Shown: positions 37,894 to 49,271 of the stretch, piece by piece
How the letters are laid out: every line of letters starts with the position of its first letter
Numbering within the stretch: the stretch's first letter is position 1
DNA from: Polytrichum commune
Taxonomy: Eukaryota > Streptophyta > Polytrichopsida > Polytrichales > Polytrichaceae
NCBI GenBank assembly: GCA_950295325.1
Contig: OX485804.1
Coordinates: forward strand, 68,052,033 to 68,116,032
Direction: 5' to 3'
Length of the DNA: 64,000 bases
Notes under the pieces: model-generated
The model's database searches: none
What the model was told of the DNA's origin: nothing
What the model saw: the letters and a program-made list of their open reading frames with translations, nothing else
Position numbers and translations under genes: made by a program

Positions 37894-40274
37894 GTAGGGA
37901 GGGACTGAAGCGAAGGCATAAGTAGGTATTAGTGCTGGTAGTGAAACTGAGCATGACAGGCATCTCACCCAAGGATCGGTCTTAATGCATTCACGAATTT
38001 AGTTGGCACATTGTAGTCAAATTATCAACACTTCCTTGTTACAGGTTCTCTCAATAGTACACAGTACTTCTTAACACATGAGGACATGAAACTATATTTC
38101 CATCGGCACCAAGTCACAAAATCAGTTTTCCTTTGGTATATTGTGTAATGTGATCTACTCTGTATACGTAGGAGAATTTAGTTCTAGTGAGGAATGAGTT
38201 TAATCCCAGTTGATTTGAGGAGAGTTGTGAAACAACTTAATTTGAGCATTGAGAGGTCATGGTGATGCCGCTCTCTGTCAAGGAGGAATATGATGATGTA
38301 GGTTCTTGTACCTATAACATTTATTCTCTTTGTGAAAAGGCAGAGATTGAGAACATATGCAGCTTCTGTTTTGACACTGTATGGATGCTGCCTACTGTTA
38401 AAAGGATTTATGAAGGCGAAAGGAATGCGAAAGGTGAGAATGAGATCACAGATTAGGGACATTGGGCCTACATTTTTTTGCAGTCAGTGGTAGTCTCTCC
38501 GCCATATGTTGCTGGTCCTGGATGAAATCCACATTGATCTTAAGCTTATTGTGTGAGTAGTTCTGAGGCCCATTCAGTAGGTTTTGTCCACTTTATCACA
38601 TGTTTCTCTTAGGATTGAAGTGATTGTTCAAAACGACACCGATAGATGGGTATTCCATTTAATTATTTGAATTGCATGCATCTCAGTGCCACTGCGAAGT
38701 TAGTCCTTCCGTTCCCACCTCCATGCATTGGTGGGGATAATGCATGAAGGTGCATCAACTAAGTCATCTCGGGAGGTGTACATGGTATTACTGTACGCTA
38801 TTCAAGTTCCCAATAGGAAAATTTCCACAATCAATTTTGTTCGACATCTTTCACAAGAATGTGGATGATTCTACAATGGGAATTTTGAGAAATTACAGTT
38901 GTTCACTTCCGATTTGTAAACATCAGCAGATACAACATGTGGTTTGGGGAATCCGGTGTTTCAAATGTGGTCACATGGTATCCTCAACTTTCTTGAATGA
39001 ATACTCCATGTCACTAGCAATCCTAACAATGTCTTGTCAATTGTTCAATACCACCACAACAAGCAAAATTTCAACCAACAATAATGCATACAATTAGTAC
39101 CATACATTGATCACTTGAGTCAATTAGAAAGAATGCTTACTACAATTGGTGGAATCTTCGTATTTGGAGGGGCCCATGATTGTAAATTTTTGGGCCTAGA
39201 GAGTAGGGTTACATGTGAAGCATTGTATTCTAAAACTTAATATACAATGAAGGCATGTAGGACCAAACATTGTGCTTAGGGTGATTTTGTTTGTGAACTT
39301 AATGATCTTGTGTTCATAGCCGAATTTGGAAAGAGAAGATCATTGCTATATTGTGATTGTTGGGATCCCGAAGGGAGGGGTTGTACTATCAAGTAGATCT
39401 TGCGATACCAAGGTAACACTTGCAAGTCCTCGCAACAAGTTGTTAGATATAGCCCTCACCCGAGACAAATTCGATTAATATCATGAGGGTTGATGAGCCT
39501 CATATGAGATATTACATTGGTATGAACATATACTACACTTGATAGTATGCCATTTTCGTCAGAATTTTTGGAGCTCATATGAATCAATTACGAAGTGAAG
39601 ATTCTCTTTCTTATTGAATGATCATATAAATCCCCCAATTCATTTGACAAATGAACCTAGAATGGTTAACAAGTTTAGAACATGAACAACTCTTAGGTGA
39701 CCAAATGGAGCTAGAACAAGGCACTGGAAATGTCAAAATCCTAAAAGCAAAAAAGACCTATTGGCATCGAGAGGCACATGTGAACAATTTTGAGTTAGGC
39801 CTTACTAGATGATTGAATCTAAAGTTGAAAAAAGGACCTCTGGCCATTGACAATTGGCCAAGGGTGAAATATCACATATTTTGAGAGTCATCGAGGGAAT
39901 CACGTTTTCAAATGACAAAAAGAAGTGAATTTGTACTTATACCTGTAAAAAAAACCCAACCAAAGGCTGCCTCATCATTTTGGAACACTCTAATTCTTGA
40001 TATTTTGAGGAACCATGTGTCAACCCGGACTAAAGTCTTGGAAGCATGTTCCCATGAGGAGAGTTGCTACTTTGCTATGTACTCTGAAGGGCTTGAAAAT
40101 ATTGCCGGAAACCCCCCAATCACTGGAAATGCAATTGAACTCTTAGATGATAGCCTCTGCTAAATGCCATGTTGTAAGAAACTAATTATTTTCAAAGCTA
40201 CTTTATTGACAAAAATGGTCATGTTGATGATTAATGGATGTGACATTTCTAGGTCTCTGTAATTTAAATTTTAG

Positions 40275-40613
40275 TCTCGGGGGGGTAGTCATTGGTTGGA
40301 GTAGCAATATACGTGCGAACAAATGATAGGGTATTTTAAAAACATGGGAGCAAAAATTTATAATTGGGCTTAAGACTAATATAGGGTATCAAAAATGGCA
40401 CCGGACATCTTTAAAGTACTATAGGGTATGGAATAATAGGTAATTTGAAATTATAAGTAATGCAAGCCATTTTTATATTAACCCAAAGTAGAAATTTACA
40501 TAATGATAGCATGTGAAAAAAAGAAGAGAATTGAAAGTAATACCCCCCTATAAAATAGTGGTTGTTCGCACCTATATCCTTAACTTTTTAACACACTACC
40601 CCCCCTCCCGAGA
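40275..40613. mobile_element. MITE with long imperfect inverted repeats, 339 bp
   Basis: It starts TCTCGGGGGGGTAGT and ends ACTACCCCCCCTCCCGAGA. Subterminal gtgcgaacaa and ttgttcgcac are also inverted, so the terminal repeats span about 55 bases imperfectly. The word ttttag stands on both sides (40269-40274 and 40614-40619). Copy A (around 13305) lacks it. The superfamily is undecided. Confidence 0.7.
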
Positions 40614-41199
40614 TTTTAGTGTAGCTCTTTGTAAATAGTAGTGTATATGACACTGTATATCATGAACAAAGTACAACCCTTAATCCTTGATTGTTGATCA
40701 TAACATGTCGGGGTTGTCGATTATTCTAGATGCATTTCAAGTCTCCATTGAAAAATTTAAGCGAGAAAGGATTAAGTGGCATTAGTAGGCCACAACTCAA
40801 AACTACATGATTCACTTCCAATTGATCTACAACATTGATTTTGTTATATTTGGACCACTATGTCCTATTTACGAGTGGAAGTAAAATCAACATCCCAAAA
40901 AGGCTCTCGTCTTGAAACTCGTCAAATTATGCCGATTGCACATGCCAACCAATTGTTGTATGAAATCGGCATGCCATGTCACTGAGGCTCTATGAGCATG
41001 GGCCATGGGGAGGGGGATCATGGGCAAATTGCATGTGAGCCACCCATTCACAGAAGCCCCAATTCAAGGGTGCATATCATGTGGGCCATCGGACAACTTT
41101 TAAAAATAACTCTCACGGGTGAGTGATAGGCGCGTCAAGATGAAAAATGTGGATTTTACTCATCCAAGATGATATTTGAAAATTCACAATTTACTTGGA

Positions 41200-41625
41200 C
41201 ACATTCCCACTGCGTTCCCCGAAGGCAAACTCCATTCAGAACTTACGGAACGCATTGGGAATGCACCCAGGTTCGTTTGTAAACTCTCAAATATCACCAT
41301 TTATATATATATGGCATGTTCATGATTGTGTTTATCATAGGGAATTGGAGGTGATGGTTATTAGTCCCCTCAAGCAACATCATTTTAACGGTGGGCTTGA
41401 TTCATGACTTCAAGTTGGAACTTTCATTGCGTGCGCTTGGAGCTGGAAAGAGTATTCAACCACCATGTTTCACGATGGGCGTTGCGGGCAGCCTTCTAGC
41501 CTTTAGATGCTACCATCCTAAATGGACGGCCACGATATGGCTTGGCCGCCACCACCGGAGACTTTTCCAGCGCCTCTGCAGTCAGGCTAGGCTAGGGACG
41601 ACGGCTTCCATGGTAGAGATTTGAA
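41200..41625. other. 420 bp insertion in copy C upstream of gene C
   Basis: A and B read 'tttacttgaaccttcgcgcc' here. C reads 'tttacttgga' followed by extra sequence and then 'gaagattcgcgcc'. Near its start 'cattcccactgcgttcc' is roughly inverse to 'ggaacgcattgggaatg' (41248-41264), so a hairpin can form. No coding or element class is assigned. It would separate gene C's distal promoter from its minisatellite. Confidence 0.45.
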
Positions 41626-41714
41626 GATTCGCGCCCTCGTCCGCCGATCGTAAGTTGAGCAGTGCGCCTCAGGGTTTCTCTTCTGTGTCGAATGGCTGCA
41701 TGCTGATCACAGGG

Positions 41715-41937
41715 CGAGAGAGAGCGAGAGCGAGGGAGAGAGATCGAGAGTCTATTGAGGAATCTCTAGAGAGGGAGAGAGCGAGAGAGAGAGATCGAGA
41801 GTCTCTTGAGGCATCTGTAGAGAGGGAGAGAGCGAGAGCGAGAGAGAGAGATCGAGAATCTTTTGAGGAATCTCTAGAGAGGGAGAGAGCGAGAGAGAGA
41901 TCAGACAGAGAGATTAGAGATCCGAGAGAGAGAGAGT
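41715..41937 (+). repeat. GA-rich minisatellite upstream of gene C
   Basis: Three units of about 60 bases contain 'atcgagagtct.ttgaggaat' and 'ctctagagagggagagagcg'. It is shorter than the arrays in A and B and has a distinct consensus (gagcgagag), so each copy has homogenised its own version. Confidence 0.75.
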
Positions 41938-42421
41938 CCACATCCCACTAAGTAAGCAGTGGCCTGGCAGCTGCTAAGTAATCTCCTCTTCTGTTTCTCT
42001 CACTGCCTGTGGTGGCAATCAGTCTTTCCGAGCGACCGGAGCCGATCTTCCAGGGTTGCATGTAAGTAGTGTGGGAGCTAGAGGCGGTCGAGCATATCGC
42101 TTTTTGAAGCTGTAATTGCCGCAGCAGCGACCTAGTGGTAAGATCCAGTCGGGTGCTTTGGTGTTCTTGTTGTCGTCGATCGGTTTTTGAGGGTGTAATT
42201 CCTGGCTCTTGCTTGTTCGAACATGGAGTTGGACCCAGTTCTTGAGCACTGGGATCTCTATTTTAGCTCGTTTGATTGATAGGATTATGTGATCTAAACC
42301 ACAGATGTGCTGCTTCTTATTAGCTGGGTAGTTCATTGTGTTTTAGTCTCGAGATCGGAGGATTGAACAGTGTTACATTGGTGTTTGATATTGCGTTTCA
42401 GATATTCTGACGGATATTATC

Positions 42422-45370
42422 ATGGTTATATGCACTCTCTATAACGACACCGGCCATGCGCTCCACATCAAAGAAAGTTTCTATGGTCAAAAGAGCAGCC
42501 AAGGTGGTGTCATAAACCCCGGCGAGAAATTTATATTGGAAGTAAGTATGAATGCTACCTATAGAGAGTTTGCTGTCTGGCGTGACCATGAAACAAATGG
42601 TTCAGATCGCCCTCCCTTTTTTACTATTGACGAGATTTACGACTGGGAGGAGATTAGAATCTATACGCCACTGGACGGCGTCGATGACAAGTGGTTTTGG
42701 CACCGAGCTGCGGCGATCCGGGAGTTTCAGGAGTTTCGGAAAGGTATCAAGTAATCCCTATGTGACCAAATCTACTTCCATCCGGTCAGCAGTATGTTGC
42801 ATATGCGATTTCACCACCATTTGAAAGTACCTATTTGTTAAGTGTACGCATTTGTATTGCAAGCACATGACACGAATAACTTGCTAAGAAGTTTCTTAGA
42901 TTTTTTCCACAATGAAAAGAAATTGTCATACTCTCAAAGTTGATCAACAAAAGAACGCATCAAAAATACGAGAAATATAATAAAAACTCCAAAAAGAAAA
43001 GGGAACATGACTGTAGGCATTTTGTTCCATCAATAACCACTATAAATATGGGGATTTGATAGGAGACATGCCATGTGTTGTGGTTGGAATCCTTGACCTA
43101 GTCATCACGCCCTACAATAAACATATTGAGCTCCCAATCGTCATTTTGTTCAACTTCTTAGATCCATGAGAATCATAATACTTTTAAAAGGTAGGCTTCA
43201 ATAACTTAAATGGACCTCTAGCTGAAATCGAAATCTTCTTCGAAACTGAGAATGACCAACAAGAAAGCCATAGTTTGGGTTCCTGGTACGATAGGGGTTA
43301 GTATTGTGTTCTCCTTTATTACTTCTATTTAAGAACAAGTATACTAGACTACAAGGTATATATGTACCTATGACCTGAGGAAATTTTGATGATGTAAAAA
43401 TTTTAGTCAACACGTAGGTGGAGTGATTTTCCTCACAAATAAAATGTGTTTCAGTGTAGTCTTGTTATGGTAAAGTTTACTCAGTCCTAGAGTTCAAGCT
43501 ACAGGTTATTGCGTTCTATTTTTCTAGAAAAGATTCGAATGATATACATTCTGGTGAATAAAACTGGAGTAATCGAGAGGTTTGGATATGCTATTTTCCA
43601 TTTAAGAAGTGTCTGGATACATGCATGCTTGGGCTTACTTTATACCCTTGAGTTTTCACTTCTTGTATGACACTTGGTTTCGTTGTGCTCCAGGAAAGTA
43701 ATGAGTACGAATCTGTGAAAAAAGAGATTTCTGTGAGAATGAAAATGATTCTTTCACGCTGCAACAAATTGGAGGTGCATCTGAAAAACATCAAGATATG
43801 TCATGCACAAAGCAAACATCTTGTTCAATCTTTCTCGGAGGGCATTCAAGAAATGGCAGCAAACTACACAAAGTTTTCACAAGTCGAGCCTAACATTGTG
43901 AGGTTGTATGCATCCAGGAAATTGCGGATCCTACTAAATGTTTTAGACAGTCTCGAGAATTGTGTGCGGGATACAGAAGAGTTTTTATTGGAGTGCAAAG
44001 GGGAATGGAAAGTTCTTGATCTTCAACTCTCTGTGCAGTTACGTTATCCTGGAACGACCACACGATCTAAGTTTGACCACCTCATTGGTGAGCTACGCTG
44101 GAATCTTGACAAAATCCAATATATACTATGCTTGGGAGAGGCATTAACGGAGGTGGAATGGAAGTGGTGCACTATACGATGCAGGTATGTATTGACAGAA
44201 GCAGGCCGTGGAGGTGTAGATCATGAAGGACCTGATATTGGTGAATCAAGTGTAGGTTACAGGGACAGTGACCGTGCCAATTTAAGTCACCACTTGGAGG
44301 ATGGATCCATATTTGCACTGGAGAATTTCCTTACTATTTTGAAGCCCTGGACGTGGTTTGCACAGAATGGATCACCAGAAGCTTTTGGAGAAATTCTGAA
44401 GAAGAGGTTGTGTACAGAGAGATGTATCTCCCATACGAACAAGCCTAGCTCAATTCCTGTAAAGAATTTTGAGATTAATCATCTGGAACTCAAGTATAAG
44501 AGCACGGAGCCCTTAAGCAGAGGAAGTTTTAAGAGAATCTACAGAGGAGAGTGGTATGGACAGGAGGTTGCGATTGCCATTATGGTGGAGAATGAAGATC
44601 TAGATCTAGACTGTCTCGTGGAAAAAGAGGCAGGGTTTTTGCTGGAGCTGCAACATCCAAATATTGTGGCGTTTTATGGGTATTCATATGCACGTGATGC
44701 ACGTTTGCCTGAATCCAAGAGTCCCACAGCAGCAGCTTATCTTATAATGGAGCTGATGGACAGCGACCTGTCACAAGCAATAAGGACCCGCTGGATGTCT
44801 AGAGGCCCTTTCTCAATCTCTGTCGCACTTGATATTATGTTGCAGATTGTTGAAGGCATGGTTTATCTGCATGAACAGGACATCATGCATCGAGATCTTA
44901 AGCCCATGAATTGCTTGGTGAAAGCTAGATCTTCACCACCAGATGTGTACTACACTGTCAAATTAACTGATTTTGGATCAGCCAGAGAAGTGGATACAGA
45001 ATCCACATCCGATTTGTTTACTGTGAGGCCAGGAACTACGCGGTGGATGGCACCAGAAATGATGGGGACCAAAAACAACTGCGAGAAGGTAAAATATACA
45101 AAATCTGTAGATGTGTATGGGTTTGCGGTAATTTGCTACCAAGTTGTCACTGGTGAGGTGACACCCATGCCTGAGATAAGAGGAGGTGATGTGATGGAGG
45201 CGGTAAGGAATGGCGCACGACCTTCATTTCCCGCATCTCTCAGTTATCCAGAGGCTTTGAAGCAGCTCATCACCAACTGTTGGCACGAAGAGTCTGGCTC
45301 TCGACCAAACTTCGTAGACATACGGGAAAGATTGTGGACCATCAGAAAAGATGTAGAGCTTCAAGGATAG
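42422..45370 (+). CDS. Kinase-like gene C, first exon frame disrupted or re-spliced
   Basis: The kinase exon is 43694-45370 (558 residues), intact, with loop SRGSFKRIYRG, VAIA instead of VAIK (Ala codon 44576-44578), EKEAGFLLELQHPNI with the alpha-C Glu, HRDLKPMN, TDFG and MAPE. The 5'UTR intron is kept (42062-42401), its donor GTAAGT instead of GTGAGT. The N-terminal exon starts at 42422 (MVICTLYNDTGHALHIKESF...GGVINPGEKFIL). If the donor homologous to A and B is used (exon end 42743), a one-base insertion (tggttttggcacc against tggcttggcacc in A) shifts the frame and meets TAA at once in the next exon. A strong alternative donor, GTAAGT at 42542, would give a 40-codon phase-0 exon joining cleanly (598 residues). 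Either this copy has lost its N-terminus or it is spliced differently. Confidence 0.7.
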
Positions 45371-45727
45371 ACGGACGGACTCCTACAAATTATTCATGAG
45401 GCATCTGATGCATATGGGTACAGATAACCCTCCAGAGATGTTACCTCGATAAGTGTTCTCTCATTCTAAATCCTCAAAGAAATATGTTAGATCTTAGATT
45501 CTGTGTTACTGATTCTTTAGAACATCCTTTCTGAGTTTACCTCATTAAGTTTTAAATTAACTGGAAGTATATGAGCTAGGCAGGATAATTTGGCGTTTAA
45601 TCATGAGCTTTATGATCATTTGTCCAACTTGCATACCTATGGACGCACATACTGTATTGATAAAATAACCCTTAATAAAAATAACAGATTTGTTCAAATT
45701 CAAACCACTACATTGATTATACCAATC

Positions 45728-45910
45728 AGTGTGTGTTGTTATTCGGAGTTGTGTAGAACAATAGCGTTTTACTCAGGTGTTTCAATTTTTACTATGAAAG
45801 TTCAATAGGTTGTTTGGAAATTTTATAACATAAATGACTTTACCTGGTAAAATATTAAGTTCTCATTAAATAGTTATAGTATTGCGTAACTCCGAATAGT
45901 AACATGCATT
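45728..45910. mobile_element. Foldback MITE (copy in segment C)
   Basis: Inherited copy in the gene C 3' flank. Ends include 'gttgttattcggagttgtgt' and 'gcgtaactccgaatagtaac'. Confidence 0.55.
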
Positions 45911-46450
45911 TATTGGGATAATCAGTGTACCCATGTCATTGCTTTGGGAAATATCAACTTGCCAAGCTGATGATGATGGACGACAATATGATAGTTGAGA
46001 TTGTTGAGAATGAACCTCCTTTCCAAGAAAGAATTGTAGAAAAATGTATCCACATTCTTTAGATTTCTTTAGACTTGAACAAAGTCCATTTGGTACAACT
46101 AGCATCATCAAGAATGTCATTACATCTCTAGAGAAGAAGCTTGAAAAGAGACGTATAAGTACACTAAATATGATATTTAGTATCACCAATTCTAATTGTC
46201 TTGCTCAATACTAATTGTAAACCGCCATATAGTGTCACCAACACTAAATGTTAACCCAACATAATTTGTCATTCCTTATGTATTTTTGAGAGATTATAGA
46301 TTTACAGTGTTGCAATTACTCTCACTTACCAAGTGATTTTGCATCCAAATTTCAATCATCCATGACAATATTTCATCATAAGTTCCTGACAAGAGAAGGT
46401 GGGGTTTTGGTCAGTGGATGAACTCGTCCATCATCCATGACAGTATTTGT

Positions 46451-47972
46451 TGGCTCTGTCTCTAGGACAGAAACTATGCATCAACTTCTCTCATTTAGTA
46501 CAAATTTCCCAATCACTTTGCGTTCACACTTGGATGTTACGCGTTCCTGCTATTTTTGGTCCAGTTTAGGATGAACGTAGTAGTTGGCTGGTCAAACGTT
46601 GGGAGCTACGGAAGTCAGAGTTCAATGAGGGCCAAGTTAGGGTTTCTTGTTTGGGAGGGGTTTGGTTGCCGGTTGTGGATGTGGAGGTTAGTGATGGAAC
46701 GTTTGCTGTTTGAGCGTTGGTGTGAGGAGTGGGAAGGTTAATGGGGGAGTGATGGTATGATATGGACTCGAATTGCATGTCAGGTTGAATGTGACCTCAA
46801 TGATGGAGTTTCAGATGTAAAATCGAAACTTCTTCCTGGATCTAGTCATCTTGCATTCATTCGAGATAGAGCTTGGTTTTCATGCTGGTGTCCTGCAACA
46901 AATTGGCTCCTATGGCATGCGGCCATTTTCGTTTCGAGTCGTTTTGTTACTGAGGACCCTGTTGTGCGGGAACTTCTCACGCAGAGAAAGGAAGAAACCG
47001 AGGCTGGGCATCTGGGCCAGGTTAAAATCTCAACCAATGCTTCACATTAAGTTGGGCTTGCCCAATATTCTTCTTTTTGTATACTTCAAGTCATATCTAC
47101 ACATGTGGATAGAAATTGCTATAGAATCTTCTTCCTAAATTTGTTGAGAAGAGATTTGTTGAGAAGAGATTTGTAGAGAAGAGATTTGTTGAGAAGAGTG
47201 TGTGACGTATCTATATTGTATGATGTTCTTAACTCTGTCTATTTGCTTCAGATGCTATCTATGTGTGTTTTCACCCACACTCCTCTTGAGCTCCTTGGAC
47301 ATCCTGGAATGATAAATAGAATGGGTTTTGGTACTTTTCTAGCTACTGCACAGTCGTTGTGTTGTTTGGAGTTTGTTTAAAACTGTGGAAGACAATCCAA
47401 AGATTCTACCAACGAAGAACTACATCAATATTGGGGCATGCCTTTCACCATCATGGAATCCTTTGATGGAGTCTTGGGGTTTAGAATCTCAGCAAAGAGG
47501 TTCAAGAAGACTCTAACCTTGATGATGTCTGTGAGGACATGCGGTTGGCATTGGAGATTGAAGAGATCACAGAAGCTAGTAGGGTAGAATGACTTGCCCT
47601 CCACAGCTAAGCAAATTGCTTAAAAAACATAATGTTAGTGATGAACAATTGTCGATCTGTTTTTCTATGATCCAGCTCCAGTTTAAAGAATACTGGTAAC
47701 GTAAGTATACAGATGGAATCTGAAAATAGCTGAGTGTTTAATGAAGTTGGCTCCTTGAAACCGAGGTATTGTGATTTATGGGACATATATTGCTGGAAGG
47801 TATGCTATTTGGTTTTGGAGGTTGTTATAATGGACAAAGGTCCAGATCTTATCTGTTCACTTGCATTCGTGTTGGCTTGAGTAAAGGTAGCTGAAAAAGG
47901 AGGAGAGAAGAGCGCTGGAGCTGTTGGGGAAAGCAAAAAGTACATCAATCTATATGGAAGCACAAGTGAGGA
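46451..47972. other. Decayed, unassigned sequence beyond copy C
   Basis: Homology to segment A stops at about 46450. Some frames look formerly coding (for example KSKLLPGSSHLAFIRDRAWF near 46820-46880, and DMRLALEIEEITEAS near 47535-47580 with shifts upstream), but I cannot assign a family. The region joins an island of broken host-gene pieces further right. Confidence 0.4.
47138..47198 (+). repeat. Minisatellite, about 17-base unit x4
   Basis: Four copies of gagatttgttgagaaga, one with 'gtagag' in place of 'gttgag'. Confidence 0.8.
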
Positions 47973-48065
47973 GGCCATGTCTTTGAGTTCAGTCCAGAAG
48001 TTCAGTTGGTCTGTGAGATATGTGGCATCGTGAGTTCGGAAATTGAGAACATGTGGGAGCGTGAT
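47973..48065 (+). pseudogene. Possible SNF2/CLSY-type chromatin-remodeller exon fragment
   Basis: The frame reads GHVFEFSPEVQLVCEICGIV then SSEIENMWERD and stops at a clean GTAAGT donor (48066). The pattern 'ILxExxGLVCRxCGxVxxEI' precedes the SNF2 ATPase of plant CLSY/DRD1-type remodellers, so I suggest a fragment of that family. There is a stop immediately upstream in frame and no helicase motifs nearby, so this cannot be functional alone. The assignment rests on one short motif and is tentative. Confidence 0.35.
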
Positions 48066-48779
48066 GTAAGTCCAACACTTCATATATATTAAGTCATTCC
48101 TTCAGTAATTTGTCTAGTACGTACTTTGGTTTGCATTCCTCTTCTTATCAAGTGACTCATACAAATCTGGGTTGTCAGTCTCTGGCTGCAGTATAATATT
48201 TGAGATTCGAGATGTTAGTGTTGGTACTAATAGATAGGTTGGGCTATAATGTGCACAAGTTAATTTTGTACTAGCACTCTGGCCCACCACCATCACTAAT
48301 AGTGAGACACCACGAACATAAAAAATGCAGAAGCGGAAGGTATTTTAAGTGGTCTTGACGTGTTTCTTGTCACACGGTGTCTGCGTCTTTCCTATCTATT
48401 CTCATCAACTTTATCATTTTGACGTTTTATACTGTCACTCTCATCCTTTTATTAACCTTTCAAACAAGGGAGCTCTACGCCAGATTGCTGAAGTCGGGTC
48501 ATTCAGAAACCGAATTGCTGGATGTGCTTGGGTCGTTGATTGGATCCCTGCATATTTCCCTACTTAGCTTGGGCAATGCTAATGCAATTTATGCTAATTA
48601 GGAATGATCCTGACGGGATGCATGGTTTGAACTTCCCGTGCTTATTCCAAATGCAATATTTTTTGAGAAGTGTATAAGTCGTGGTGCTTGTAAATTTGAA
48701 GGGTGATGAAAACACTTATTTTCAGCTTGAAGTGATGCAATATTGATATGTGAGAACATCATTTTGCCTTAAATTGCAG

Positions 48780-48882
48780 GGTTGACAAAGTGATAGTTCC
48801 TTGCAAGAATTTGCTTAATGCAGTCGCTGATGTTACTCCAGATGGGCGCTACCAATGTGCTATCAAGGACCCAGAACCTTAT
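48780..48882 (+). pseudogene. ACX: Isolated acyl-CoA oxidase exon
   Basis: After a good acceptor (ttaaattgcag) the frame reads VDKVIVPCKNLLNAVADVTP followed by DGRYQCAIKDPEP. This matches the segment of plant peroxisomal acyl-CoA oxidases (fatty-acid beta-oxidation) usually written VRIPRENLLNAVADVS.DGKY.S.IKDP. Neither the preceding GHKVGLNGVDNGA exon nor the following FAD-binding region is present. The exon runs into a TATTGTATTT repeat at about 48880. It is a single captured or left-over exon. Confidence 0.72.
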
Positions 48883-48990
48883 TGTATTTTATTGTATTTT
48901 ATTTATTGTATTTCATTTATTCGATTTCATTTATTGGGTTTTATTATTGTATTGTATTTATTGTATTATATTGTATTTAAAATCATATTT
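48878..48990 (+). repeat. AT-rich array of TATTGTATTT-like units
   Basis: About ten imperfect copies of 'ttgtattttat' and 'ttcatttattg'. The hydrophobic open frames it creates are not genes. Confidence 0.75.
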
Positions 48991-49271
48991 TAAATATTCA
49001 AAACAAGTTATAAGATGTAAATAATTATAAGATATTGTAATGTGTGGTACATATAACATATTCTAATATACTATGCATATTATATATTTTAATTTGTTGT
49101 CTAAATGAATTGCATATAATTGAACTGAATTATTGAACCTTCCAAAACATTTCTAGGTGACCTTCAGATGATGACAATATAGTCTTTATTAAACGAAAAT
49201 GTGATACAAACACATGTCATATATACATGGCATGCATAAGAAAAAAATATAGTATTATGCAACTTGATTTA

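Larger units (their letters stand above)
37071..46450 (+). repeat. Segmental duplication, copy C (paired with 9401-18886)
   Basis: Collinear with 9401-18886 from gatgtttttgatggtac to about tatttgtt (46450). It carries kinase-like gene C. It is more diverged from A and B than they are from each other. It contains four insertions with empty sites in A: 37093-37178, 37398-37893, 40275-40613 and 41200-41625. Outside gene C no gene is recognised. The short open frame at 38259-38456 spans the only stretch without counterpart in A. Confidence 0.85.

Noticed and set aside
48349-48600. Hydrophobic open frames as a small membrane protein gene
   Set aside because: Two overlapping frames, no splice or homology support, in a region of decayed fragments.
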